From: Mycteria americana
Taxonomy: Eukaryota > Chordata > Aves > Ciconiiformes > Ciconiidae
Assembly (NCBI RefSeq): GCF_035582795.1
Contig: NC_134366.1
Coordinates: forward strand, 137,106,756-137,170,755
DNA: 64,000 nucleotides
Reading direction: 5' to 3'
A program made the position numbers and the translations under genes. Within the stretch, counting starts at the first letter, position 1. Each line of letters opens with the position of its first letter. Under the pieces are notes generated by a model. That model was given only the letters and a program-made list of their open reading frames with translations, was not told where the DNA came from and made no database searches. This document shows positions 12,331-53,225 of the stretch, piece after piece.

Positions 12331-15300
12331 CGCTGCTCTGCCAGTCGTTGGACGAGGGGTATGGCCCAGGGCGTCGTCTGCGCCGTGTTTACTCTTCTCC
12401 CTCCGAGTGGTTTGCAGCCAATAGGTAGCTGGTGCTTTGGAAGAGCGCAGCGAACCTGAGGGAGAATACCGCTGTCCTGAAAAAGGACAGCTTTTTGGGC
12501 AATGCTGCTTTGCAGGGATTCAGGTACCCTCGAGGAATTTAACTTTGTGGAGGTTAATTAAAAGGCAGTTGTAAAGTATTAAGGCTTAAGCTGTTTTGAC
12601 AGCTCGTCTTTTTTTAATATTTACGTGAATTTTCCTCCTCTAGCAGCTCTTAAAGGTGTAACTGTTCTGCTTCTAGATGTGCAGTAATTTCGCAGTATGG
12701 AATGTTCATTTTTTATTCCCCTTTAAACTTGAGATACGTTTTCGTGCTGGTACTGCATTTCATTTCAACGCAGTAATGTCACTTGAACGCCGTTATGCTT
12801 CTTCCAGTTATTTGGCACTGAAGATTTCTGTGAATATCACTTGCCGCAGTGTTCTTGTAGCTATGTTTTTTTATAACTCCTCTCAAACATGTATTAGGTG
12901 TGTCTATAGACTCATGCAGAATTAATCTGTATTTTTAAAGGCTGCTGTTATTCCATTTTGGGCTCTTTTAAATGTTAGTGTTGCTTCAGTCTGAGTGTCT
13001 AAATATAGTTCTGATTTTTTAAAATTTTTTTTTAGTCTTCACCTGCACATCAATCTCCACAATGACTGTAATATGAACTAATGATGAAAAAGGAAGGTGT
13101 CTATGGAGGAGTGTTTTCCTGAAGGCTTTAAGATACTTTAAACTTCAGGAAAAAATGTCATTAGCTTTTGGAAACCATTTTGGAAAGTTCGCTGTTAATA
13201 CTGTCAAGGTAGTCTCCATGCGTGGTACTTCTAACAACTTAAAGCTAGAAAACTGACCTGTTTCTTAAAAGATATTTTGAGAGACTCGTTTAGGTCAGAA
13301 ATACAGCAGGTGTTTGGGATACTAGTTTAGGTCAGAAACTTGCACATGTCAGTGAGAAGTACTGGTTGTTTTTAACAGCCTTGACAATTCTAAAGCTGAA
13401 GAAGTAGTTACTAGAGGTGACATGATGACGAATTGTGCTAAATTCCCTTTCCAACTTTAATTTTCACCTTTGATGGTAAATTACAGCCTCACTACATCTG
13501 ACATTATTGCACCAAATTCTGTTATACATGCATAAACAGCTGTTCTCTGAATCCTTATAGAATTGAAACACCTTCTTATTCTCTGTGCAGCACTGAAATA
13601 TGTGAGAGGTCAATGTATTCTCTTACCTGCAGGAGTTTGTAAACTGCCCTTGAAGAATAGACATAAAATACTAGCTGTAGTTGTACTGATGTGGCATGAG
13701 GAATCAAGTGGTGGTGAACTGGGCATGCGATTTGGATCTTGGTAAAGGCTCTTTCTCTTACTTGCCTTTTATATTCCAATATTTAAGTTGTTGCCTTTTC
13801 ATTATCCAACAGCTTTATGGTTCTCGGCAGCCATGAATTCTGTAGAGCACAGACTTCAAAAGTGTGTTTTCTGGATTGTGAACTGTAGCCTGGATTTACA
13901 CATTTCATTATTTTAAAATCTAGATGTATTCTGTGGTATGGATTTTACCCTTTTGCCAATTATAGTACACAAAATCCAGTAACTTTCTCCACGTTCGATG
14001 CATTAGCACTAAGATTAATCTTAAGTAGATCAGGATTCTCTTGTGTTTATGTAGTGAAACAGAGGGAGAACAGTTAGTGACTTCTGTTGAAGGTCATGTA
14101 AAAGAATGGGCAGTATATCTGGAATTGAAATGTAGGGTTCTCTCGCTTAATCTTCATCAAGAGGGGCGAAATGACGCTAGGATTATTTGCTTCGTGTTTA
14201 CTGAAGCCTGACTGCCCTCTTACGTGGAACTGACTACGTTGCAAGTGGCTGGTATCAGCTGTCTGCAAGACCTCTTGAAAGTTGCTCACAGTGCTGTTGC
14301 TACAACTTTTGATCTGTGCTATCCTTAGGCATCTACATTTAACTTTAATTGGACCTGGTGTGTAGGAAGGCTGAGGAAGCATGCCAAGAAATGTGCAGGT
14401 AGCAAGTGCAATGCAAAGTTGATTTTTTTTAATGTGCTCTGCTGTTTGTGTAAGTCATACCGTCTGAGGCATATAGTGACCTTTCCAGATACTATGGACA
14501 CAGGCTAAAGATGAAATTATTATGGACCTGTGTTCAGGATTAAAAGACAGCTGCCTTTTATTGGCTGTATTTGTTCTTTAGACTCATTTTATTACTCAGT
14601 GTTTGCTTACCACAGCAGAGAACCTCTGTTCTGTCATGTAATAAACACAAATGCGAATTTCATCCAGTCCACGAATCTTGTTATATGCCAGTTAGAGTAA
14701 TTTACTGGAGCTTGTTTTGGGAGGTGGGGTAGAAGGGACGTTCTTGGGTGCAGCAGAATTGTGGGAAGTAAATGTTTGCCTGACTTCTCTGAAGTAAATT
14801 TGATAGAGACAGGAAAAAGAGGAGTTACTTCTTTCCCTTGGTTGAGTTTCACTTTATCCTTTTCTACAAGTAGAAAGAATCAGTTGAATTGGACTTTGCC
14901 CACATTGCTGCAGAGTAGTGGTTTGCTTTCCATAGCAGTAATACTGAAGATTTTAAAAAATGCAAGGTAGTGGGTGGGTGTTTAAACAGGGAGCAGGCTT
15001 TTTCCTTTATACCAATGGCTGAATTCTCAATTCTCCTCTCAAATTGTAGTTAGAAGGGAATATGGAAATAAGCCAAGGATTGGCCAGAGTATTTTGGTTA
15101 GTGCTCTCCTTTTTCTTCAGCTGTAATATCTCTAGAGGTTACACTGGTGTTCAGTGTTCTCGTATTAAAAATCATACGTATGTAGTATTTAAAAGGATGG
15201 CCTATGTGAAACCTGTTTTCTTCAGAACCTAGTTAGTCAACAGCTTCTGGCCATACATCTCTCTTTACAGATTAGCAATCTGTGTTTTGCTTTTGCCTCT

Positions 15301-18300
15301 TGCTGAAGCATGTGACTTCTCCCGCAGTCCCTGGCTCTCCTCATCCTGCATTTCTGTTGCATTGGATTCTGAGTGTCTTGTCTCCCTTTTCCTGTGTGTC
15401 AGCTGCTTGTCTGGTAACAAGAGAGTGGGACTCTTCTGTTTCATCATACAGTGGTTGAGAAAAAGTTGACTTTCTGGGCTTTCTAAAAGATTGTGTAATG
15501 TTCAGTGATATGTTGAGTCATTATCAGGGTATTTGTGGAGATGACTGAGGAAGTGATGAAAAGTATGCCAAAGATGATACTTTCTCTAAAGTAAGAGGAA
15601 TTAGAGTAATGTTTATAGCAAATAATAGGACTCTCTCCTCTATCTTGCTTTCTGTTTCTGCATATGCAGGTTCCTTCTGTAATTGCAATCACACTCAGGT
15701 GAGATTTTCAGCAGCGGGTTTTACTGGTGACTCAGTCCTAGAGTAAGTCTTTCTAGGTGGATGGTGAGTGTATAGGGATATGCCTCTTCTGTTCCAAAGG
15801 GTGAGTGTGGATCCTGGTGATTCTTCCAAGTGTGCTTGTAGAGACTGTCTTTCAGGGTTTTTGACTGTTCTCGTCTCTGCTCCCCTTGTATTACTCGAAG
15901 AGTTGGAATGAGTGTGATAGCTGATTTGCACCTGCGTTAGAGGTGTTTAAGGCAATTTGGCTACAGCTGGAGAGTACTCACCCAGCAGGGTGAGCTTCCT
16001 AATCTAGTTTTGAATATTCTTGGCAGAGATTGACTCATAAGCACCCAGAACAGGGGTCTTTGATTATACAACGGTATCATCTTCAGGCCATTATCATTTA
16101 AAAAAGAAAGAAAATGTTTCAGTACAGAATAAAACAATCAAACTTCAGAAACCTGTTCTAATACAGTTTGAGCCTTGCTTATGTAGAAAGGAGTAAAAGG
16201 AGGTTGCCATGTACCACTAAATGTTTGCCTGTTGCATGCAGCTATTACAGGGTTGCACAAAATATTTTATTGTAAGGCATTCAGAAAATTCTTAATTTGT
16301 GGGTATAGTAGATCTATATATGTTCTCATAGTGTCATGGTTCTGTTATTGCCATGCTCTTACTTCACCAGAGGCAAGGGTCAGCCTGAAATTTGACATTG
16401 TTGTGGCTTCCTGCAGGAAACAGTGAAAATACTGCTTGCTTTTTGACAGCCACCATGGAGAAAATGGACAGTGTAGCTGTTGGTAGGCTTGAAACTTTGC
16501 CAGGAGGATGTGTGACTTCTGTTCTCCTTTAATGCATTTGTCTGTGCCTTCCCCTGTTCCAGGCCTAGATACTGTAGCAACTTAAAAGTTTTAGCTGTTT
16601 CTGGGCAGCACTGGTCTCAGTGTTAACCTGTCTTGCATTATCTACATGTTCTTTCACTAGTGCTCAAATGTGATTTAAGGGGTATTTATTTTGCTACCTG
16701 GTTTTCTAAAGTTCCTTCTCCTTTGTGCCTGTTATCAACGTTGAGGCTAGGGGGTACTTGTTCTTAGTTACAGGAAAAGCTGTAACCAGAGGCAGAGACT
16801 TCTCAACTGACAGTGTCTGTTAAATTAACTCGTATCTGGCAACCCTCAAGACACTGCAGTTTGCACTTTTGAAGCTGTGGATGAAAACAGGTCTCCACTG
16901 TTTGCTTCATGTCTCTACTGTTATTACTTCATTACCACAGCATTAGGGGTTTTACCTGCTACTCAAACTACAGCTGTGTTCCTAAACTACAGCATGGCAA
17001 AGATTAAGGCAGATCTATCCCTATTTCTACAGTCAGACCTACAGTTCAGATACAAGAAGCTCTCAAGAGCTGATAGACTCATGGTAAATAGAAATTGAAA
17101 GAAAGCTCTGATCGTCTGGAGCTTGGTAGCAAACTGGTAATGCACTTTTTCCACATTTGTCAGTTCAGCTTAGTGTTGGTGACCCAGGCACAACTTGGAG
17201 GAGATGGCTCAGGGAAAGAAAATAGTAACAGTGATCTTCCAGGCAGCTTAAAGAAAGAAGTACGAACATTGCAGTTTCAGCTTATCAGATGATTTATTCT
17301 TTTTCTTCCCAGTAAGATGAATAAACTCTTCCTGAATTAATCTGGGTGACACTTCCTCCTTTTGTTTTCTGTAGATCTTTCAACTTCAGATCTGGAATAA
17401 AGCTCAGTCTTCCAAGTGATATTCTTTGCACTACAGCTTTTAATCCATACTGCTCCTGTACTGGTATCTAAAACTATGAGACCAAGAATAAAAAATGAAA
17501 GGGATGAGAGAAGCACAGCCTATATTGTGAGAATGAGTGCAAGCATGTTAGGACCCTTTGTAATGAATGTCAGTTTACAAGAGGAGAAAGATGGTGAGTG
17601 ATATTAGTCAGGGAACACCTAATCCATTTTAAAGCTTTATTTGTTTTTCTGTGATGAGCAGGAAGACAGATAAACACAGGGACTTGTGCCCAGTTCCTGG
17701 TGCTGGACCTGAAGTGGCTAAAGATTGACATAAGTGCTTAGTAAAGTCTAAGCTTAGTGAAACACTTACTGAAAGTAGTGCCTGTTGACTACTTTAGTGG
17801 ACCTCTTATGATGGAGAAGAGCACAGATCTTAATTTTAGTGTGTGGCAATGGGTGAAGAACAGTCTTAATCCCATGCCGGTATAAAATTGTGGAAAATGG
17901 GAACTGTGCCTTATTGTAATAAAGCTTTTAACAGTGGCTTGCCAAAGGAAAAGAGAAACCAATTTTAAACTCAAAGTCTGTGTAACTGTCTTGGGTGAGC
18001 TGTGTTATAGTCAACTGAAGGCAGGGGGGAAGCTTAACCCTGCTCAACCCTGTAATTACCTAATCAGTGAAGTAGGGAGCAATCAAATTAAGGTAAATGC
18101 AGATGTAACTAAAAATAATTCTCGAAATATGTTGCAGTATGGATGATCTGTCACTTAGCTGTGATTACAGTGCTTTCAAACACTCCTTTTTGTTTAAAGT
18201 CACCAGATAGATCTTTGAAAATTACTTAATTTTAAATGGCTACAGGAGGAATAATAACATGAAGTTTGAACCAGAGAGATGATCTGGCTTCTGAGAACAA

Positions 18301-19556
18301 GAAAAATAGTCAACTGGCTGACTGAGACTAGTTGGGTATCGAGGACAAACCTTTTCGCTGGATTCCAGGGGCTTTGGCCTTCATGCCAACATAAATATGG
18401 GTGTCTCTCAAATAGCAGAATTGCATTGGATTAGTTTGTGCTTTTTGGAAATTTATGACATGAAAAATACAGTTCACTTTTATACTTCCCTGTTTTAAGA
18501 AGATAGGGAGTTAAATGTTGAACTGGGCGCTCCTTTTTCCTCCGGCTGTTTTGAAGAGAACTGAGGTCTCCTCTTTCTAAAAAATTTTTCTCATGTTTGT
18601 AAGTTGGTCAGACACACAGTGTTCTAAAAGCTGAGCTGCAGTCACTAAAATACTTCAGATGGCCGTGCAGGCCTGAACAGGGGGTTGTAGCTATGTAGCA
18701 TTAATTTCAGCTGCTCTTAGGCAGTGCTGAAGTTCCTGTTGTTTGCAGTGGGGTCCAGTAAACAACTGGCTTGTGCTCAAGGCAAGTGTGGAGAATACTG
18801 TCCCTCAGTGAGTGAAGAGGCATCTACTTAATACTAAGCCCTCTGCCTTTTTGGTGGTTTTATCCTCTCTCGTCTTGTGCCCTTCTCAAGTTCTGCAAGG
18901 AAGCTAACTGTTCTATTGGAGGGAATGGATGACCTTACTGTTCTGCTAAACACAAAGTATGCCAAGTATGGGGGAAGAGGGGGCAGAGAAGGTAAATATT
19001 CAGACAGACACATTATGCTACCTGTGTCCCTCTCTAAAGTTCACATGAAAAATTATTTTTTCTCATGTTGTCTTTCATCTTTGATGTGATAATTAAATAC
19101 ACTGAGCATGTTCTGACAAATCTGAAATGCCCTCTGGTACAGACTCATGCAGTTGAAAACCTTTGTTTTTGAAATAAACTGTTCTGAATGTACATGTTAG
19201 TGGCTTTTCTCAGGTGTCTGATACCAGGTTGTCATCTTTAATTATTTCTTCATGCTTTATCTTTGTTCCTTCAAAGTATTGTCTGTAGTGGGCCCAAATC
19301 TGTTTCCAGTATGTCTACGCAACTCGGGGATTTTTGGGTTTTTTTGCGTGCACTTGTGTCCTTAGAGAACGTGAGTGGTTTCAGTGAAACAGCAAAGGAC
19401 CACAAGCATGAAAGAGTTTGCAAAATCATAATGATTATGGCTGTATATGTGCATAGTAAAGTGCATTTCCTGCCAGGAAAAGTTCTTGTCACACAGGTTT
19501 TAGCACTGTGAGTTAAGTGTTCCCGTACTTAATTTTCCTTTTATGTTTACTTTAAG
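12331..19556 (+). other. SGK3: SGK3 5' intron (non-coding)
   Basis: This stretch lies between the CpG island and the exon carrying the start codon. It is AT-rich, with no conserved coding frame and no recognised repeat family. Further non-coding 5' exons could be present but cannot be identified without transcript data. Confidence 0.55.
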
Positions 19557-19678
19557 ATTACATGATGGAATTCACATTTTCTCAAGAAAAGCTACGTATC
19601 TTGGATCAATACCGTTGAAGATACCTTCTGATCGCAACACTCAAAGCAGGGTCCTGTAACAGATTTGTCAAAAGAACA

Positions 19679-47927
<28,249 letters not shown>

Positions 47928-50430
47928 GAAGTTAGAAGCCAACAGTGTTTTGGAAGTCTTGGGGTGAACTGAAATGTTAGGGTTATGGACACATTCCAGA
48001 ATAGTGTAACTAGTGCCTCATTTTGTATGTAGGTTTGAAACCTATGAACAAACTTTCTCTGCTGTATAGGAGGAATTTGGGCATTTTGGATGGCTTTCTT
48101 TGGGGTTTGAACTGTTTGTTCCTGCTGCAGAAAATATTTTTAAAACCTTTAAAAAGCATTCTCTACATATTTTTAAGCAAAAACACTGACTGTTCTCAAT
48201 CCCTTCAAGTTTACATTCATACCTATCAAAGATTTGGCTGGCACAAACAGCAGCAAATTTAGTAAATTTATAAATGCTTTTGTACCTATTTACAGTGACT
48301 TTGTGCTTGAATTGTAACTATGCAAATTGTCTTTTGTATATCCTGGTTTAAAAAAGGTAAATGTTTTCCCTGTTATATCAGTTTGAAATATATGTTAATT
48401 TACCTGTCAGCACTTAAATGAGGGGTTAATATAAGTTAAGACCAAGATTCTTAAAAGACTTCTACAGAATGAAAAGTTGGTCATGTAAAACTGGATTGTT
48501 GCTCTTGCGCTTGCTGAAGTATCCATTCACTCAACTGGAGTATCTGGGGTATGGGGGATTACTCAAAGCAAGGATGGAACAAATTAACTGGATTGATTAG
48601 ATAACATTACTGATAATGTGTTCTACTTTTCTTTCCTCCTTGAGATAAATATGTCTATATTTCAACTACATTAAAAATATTTTTGGTTAAAACTCTGCTT
48701 TTCCAAAGATATAATATGCAATAATCACTGTTACTTTAAAAGGCTATCTTGCTTTGACCTTTTGGGGGTGGGTGGTGAGGGGATCATGCCAAATATTAGG
48801 GATTTTTCTCACGGATTTAGAGTTTGAAACACTAATATGTTCCAAATTGATTGTATTTCAACGTTCATAGCTACTTGTCTTTGTGTTTCAGTTTGCACCG
48901 TTTTTAAATCTTCACTTGATATTAGGGGGGGAAAATGTAAATTACGCTGATAATTTTAAAAATGTGAAAAGCTATTGTATTTCTCATAACATACACGTGT
49001 ATGGACAAACTGATAATTCTGAACAATTTCTGTTTAAGGAAATTTTTTTAAACAATGCAAAAATTGACTGCAGTTATAGTGTATAAAGGCCTATCACGGT
49101 AGTAGTTTTATTATATATTACTTGTAAATAACAACTTATTTTTGTCTGTTACTTCAAAAATGTTCTGTGTTTTTTGTTCATAAATAACATTCAGTTAAAT
49201 GCCTTGATTTGAGAGGTCTGATAAGACACTGATGAGTAGATGGAGTTAAATGTTAGATAAATTTCAATGTCTAAATCATCTCATTTTTGACAAAATAAGA
49301 ACTAGCTAAGAGAAATGCTATCTATATTGCATCAAGATCAGTTAAAAATTGAGAATATTGGGGAAACAAGTGTATCAAATCATAATTCTTTTGAAATTAA
49401 TGTTGTGTCAACAGTGAAACATAAGTGGAAACTAAAACAGGAGTCCTTGCTTATCTCAAGGAGTATCTCCTATAGCACTATCTCCTGCATGAGCGCTTAA
49501 GTGATGCTGAGCAGTTGCTATGTGAGCTGTTGGAAGGAGTGGCAGGGTAAAAGAAGTAAGAATTGACATTGGCATGGAAGGGAGGAAGAAACTGTACCGT
49601 TTGTGGGAGCGGACTGGTGGCTTGGCGCTCATTTTCGGTAGTGCTGCTCTTTGGAAATAGCTATGCAGCTGTTCAGGACAACCAACAACTACATGAATGC
49701 TGTTCTTGCAGTTATAATAATTTGGAAGCAACAGCCTCTTTTTTTTATTTTTTTTAAATATGTCTTTCTGATGGACTGGAAAGCAGAAATTGATTGTAAG
49801 AAAGGAAGTATCTGTTCTCATGCTGAATTTTTACTCTGTATACTCCTGAAATGATTGTGGGCTACTGTAACTACCTTCTCTTTATGGCAAGGAAGCACAT
49901 ACTGTAGCTGCTTTCTGCTTCTCCAGCAAGGAAGTATATTACTGTAGAGAGATGGGAAGGGATATTTCAGAAGTTGTTGCTGTGGGAGCTAGCACCCCTT
50001 TTAGTTTCTTTGTCTTGTATTTCCAAGATGTCTATACCTAGCTGCCTGACTGGGTGAGGGGTTTGGGGGTTTTTTGGTCATAAATTTGGGGGGTTTTCCC
50101 CTTTTTTAAAATTAAAATGTAATTTTTATTATAAAATTTTATTATAAAATATAATTAATATTTTATTATAAAATTTAAATTTTTAATTAAAAAAAAGATG
50201 GCAGTGGGTAGTTGTTGTTTCTGGGAAAGCAGCTTAATAATTGCTTATTAAGCTTTTTCCTTCAGCTGGCCCCGCCTTTTTGGTGAAGTGTGAGTGTGTA
50301 AAACAAACATACCACTTGCAATACTTAAAGTTCACTTTGTTTCTTCTACTATAAGTTCATATTGTGAAATGCCTCGGTCAGATCAGAATTTCTAAAGATA
50401 AGACTGTGTACAACATCAAGCAGTAAAGCC
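47928..50430 (+). other. SGK3: SGK3 3' UTR and downstream intergenic DNA
   Basis: AT-rich sequence with long T- and A-runs. I see no AATAAA on the + strand here. A variant ATTAAA occurs at 48670-48675, and the first canonical AATAAA is at 50654-50659. The true cleavage site is not resolved. Short frames (up to 121 codons) have no domain. Confidence 0.6.
50105..50197. repeat. AT-only low-complexity block
   Basis: About 90 bp composed almost only of A and T. The unit TTTTATTATAAAA, or a close variant, appears three times along with A/T palindromes. Confidence 0.8.
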
Positions 50431-51199
50431 TCACAATACTTACCTAGCGCTCTTGTTCTGCATCTCTGCATTTCATGCTGCTGGTTTTCAAAGTAGGGTG
50501 GCTAGGCTCAGAGTGTAGCCCAGCCCCTTCACCCGTGCTGAGCTGAAAAGTGAAATCTGAAGCACTAGTTGTGGTAAAGCCTAGATAGGAGACTGTCGAA
50601 GAACCTCCGCATGAACCACCTGTGGTACTCCCTTCCTGTTGTGGAAGATGTGTAATAAAGAGAGGTAAACTGTGTCTTTTTGAGGCTAATGCAGGGAGTT
50701 TAGCCTGTCTGTAGTAAAAGGGGATTGTTGCTCCCCTGCCAGAGAGGTGCAGCTGAACCTCGTGAGGAATAGGCCTTCTCTCCTGGTGCTGTGGAAGCAA
50801 AGGAATGGTGCTGCCTTTGTGCTCTGTGGTCTTTTGGCCTGGGAGGAGTGTGAGAGAGAGAACAAAGAGATGGAACGATGGAAATGCATGGCAGTTGTAA
50901 AAACATGAACTGAAATACAACAGAAAAAGAGAGTTTAGAGGCACTGTCCTGGGAAGTAAGTTTGCAGATGGCTGGCATGCTAAAGGCAGCAGTTGAATAT
51001 GCAATATTTACTAATGAAAGAGAGAAAATGGTTTTACAAATTCATTGTTTTCTAGTACTTACTACGCTGCCAGCACATGACCCTTTTCTAGTGACCTGCC
51101 TAGGCCTGTGGCCACAGTAAAGCGAAGGCAGTGCACCCCGCAGTAGCAGTGTGCTTGATGGGGCAGGGTCATCCAGAAGAGGTGGTGGCTGATGTCCTT

Positions 51200-51610
51200 G
51201 TGCAGCTGCGGGTAACGGGGAGGGCTTGGGTTTTGCCTCCGCTAAGGCGCGGAGGTAGTTGTTTTCCACACAGGCGCTGCCCTCCAGGGGCCGGGTAGCG
51301 GTGGCCTTGAGAGGCTGAGCCCGCCGCGAGGCGGCTGCCGGGCCGAGCGGCAGCGGGGGCGCCTTTCCCGCCGGCGCCGCGCGGTGCGGCTGGCTCACGG
51401 CTGTCCCCGAGCCCGCCAAGGGGCGGCGGCGGGTGGCGGCTGAGGGGGTGCGGGAGCGGCACCGGTAGCCCCGTCCTGCGGCTGTCGATCCCCTCGCTAC
51501 CGCCTCACAAACGGTCCCGTTCACCTCTCCTGCGGGCACGCCAGCGCCCTCGTAGGGAGAAGGCGTCATGGCCCCTCTCCCCGCTGTGGTGCGGGCAGCC
51601 TGGTAGCCCT
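51200..51610. promoter_or_regulatory. MCMDC2: CpG island, probable MCMDC2 promoter, possibly bidirectional
   Basis: A CpG-dense patch between AT-rich flanks, about 1.5 kb upstream of the exon with the MCMDC2 start codon. It holds an E2F-type site, TTTCCCGCC, at 51364-51372. No TATA box is seen. A possible + strand first-exon donor, GTGAGG, lies at 51675-51680. Long - strand frames here (233 and 86 codons) are GC-composition frames rather than recognisable proteins. Assignment to MCMDC2 is by position. Confidence 0.65.
51364..51372 (+). promoter_or_regulatory. E2F/E2F6-type site
   Basis: TTTCCCGCC matches the E2F consensus and contains TCCCGC, the core linked to E2F6-dependent silencing of germline genes in somatic cells. 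It is seen as a motif only. Confidence 0.35.
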
Positions 51611-52463
51611 CCGTGCCTGTTGCGCTGAAGAGGGGGGCATAGGAACCCTCGAAAATATTTTGGGGAGAGCGCCGGTGAGGTTTGTGAGGAAGGGCTGCTG
51701 ATGGCAGGAGCTTGAAGCCAGGAGGGCGGTGTAATGGTATCATGCCACATCACGCTGGAGTGCACCCGAGTGGGGTTAGCTGGCTGTGGGGGACACTGAT
51801 GAACACGGTCACCCTGGTAGTGGGACTGGTCAGGCTTTATTTTTTGAAGCTTAGGCGATGACGGTGTTTAATGCACGATGACCTGGGCCATAGCTTAGTC
51901 CTTCCTAGCCATGTTTGGTGTCCTTTCCTTCCAGCCCAGGCAACACGGGGTCCAGGGAGATAGGGTGGATCCGTGTGGGTGTGTTTCTTTAATCCCTTCT
52001 TGATTCAAGGGATGGAGATTTCAAGGGATGGAGCAGTAATCATGTAGGAGTAATCCTAAAGAAACTGAAAAAAAAAATCCCTACTATAAATTCTCTTTCG
52101 ACTTGTGCTCGGTTGCCATGCCAGTGTTGCACTGGTATCCAGTTACTCCTCTCTCAGATGTTGGTTTGTCCTCCCAAAGCCAGTTCTGTGAACTCCTGCA
52201 AGGGATCATTCATATGCTATGAGCTTTGCTTCCTCATCAGCCCAATAATTCCGTGTCTTGTCCTTTACCAAGTAGCTGAATCTATTTTTGAAGATTTAAG
52301 TGACGTTTCATATTGGTCATCTACAGAGAGGACAAAGGACACTTTGTAGAAGAAAATCTGTAAGACAGTAAAACAGATATGTATATCCAAAATAACATAT
52401 TTTGGCCTTAGTAATTCTCCCTTTAAATTCAGCAAAGTAGTGCTTCATGGTAAGAGATTCTAC

Positions 52464-52494
<31 letters not shown>

Positions 52495-53079
52495 GAGATG
52501 TGGGTAATACACAATGAAAACAGCACTGAAGAGCATGGTTAACCTCCAAACCAAAATTGTAGTTGTGAAAGTTTTGTCTATGGGAATCAGAATTGATTGT
52601 CTGTGCACATGGATGGAAATAAGTGTTTGCAAGATCAACGCCTTAAGTGGGTGCCACAGGAGGTAACAGCAGAGTAGGAAAGTCAGATTTAAAAAAGGGA
52701 AAAGATGCTGCCCAGTTTCACACTTTTAACAGCTATGACAGACTTCTCGGATAAGGGAGATATTTAAGTCTTACTTTTGATAGGCTGATTATAGCTATAA
52801 AATATATAGGGGAGGTTAAATTAAGTGCAAGCTTTAATTTCATGGGTTAGGGAATTAGGCAGTGAAATAATTGACTGAGAAAACACTAGAGCATTCTTCT
52901 GGAATTGCCTTTGGGAATGTAGTATGCTTCAGCCATTGGAAAAAACTTTCCATTAAATTTTTAAAATCCTTAAAGAATTGCATAGCTTGAAAAAGAGACT
53001 ATTAATCTTGTATGGCTTTGTTAATATATACCTTTATTATTATCATAGCATGGCCAGTTCTAACCTCATTTCTTCACAG
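51611..53079 (+). other. MCMDC2: MCMDC2 5' intron or 5' flank
   Basis: AT-rich sequence between the CpG island and the first coding exon. It has a 13-bp direct repeat at 52005-52017 and 52021-52033, and an A26 run at 52466-52491. No coding exon recognised. Confidence 0.55.
52466..52491 (+). repeat. Poly(A) run of 26
   Basis: An uninterrupted A26 run. I cannot recognise a retrocopied gene or SINE body immediately upstream, so it is listed as simple sequence. Confidence 0.85.
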
Positions 53080-53125
53080 TTTATTCCAACATTTTGGTAA
53101 AGAGTGCAAAGATCTTTCTTGGAAT

Positions 53126-53225
53126 ATGCATCGTGAAATACAGAAAAACAGGGAAACCGCCCTTGTTTACCTTGACAGAAGTGGTGGCCTTCAGAAATTC
53201 ATGCATGATTGCAAAAAATACAATG
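53126..53225 (+). CDS. MCMDC2: MCMDC2 coding exon 1 (residues 1-33 and first base of codon 34)
   Basis: Encodes MHREIQKNRETALVYLDRSG and GLQKFMHDCKKYN. The segment ALVYLDRSGGLQKF matches the conserved N-terminus of the family. The exon probably begins at 53080 after TTCTTCACAG. The donor GTATTA is a weak match to consensus. Confidence 0.9.

Noticed and set aside
51042..51743. 233-codon - strand frame at the MCMDC2 island
   Set aside because: Composition-driven frame without a recognisable domain. The splice sites next to it do not join it in phase to the neighbouring 186-codon frame at 50444-51004.
52429..52638. Poly(A) run as the tail of a processed pseudogene
   Set aside because: No recognisable gene sequence or target-site duplication could be found upstream of the A-run.
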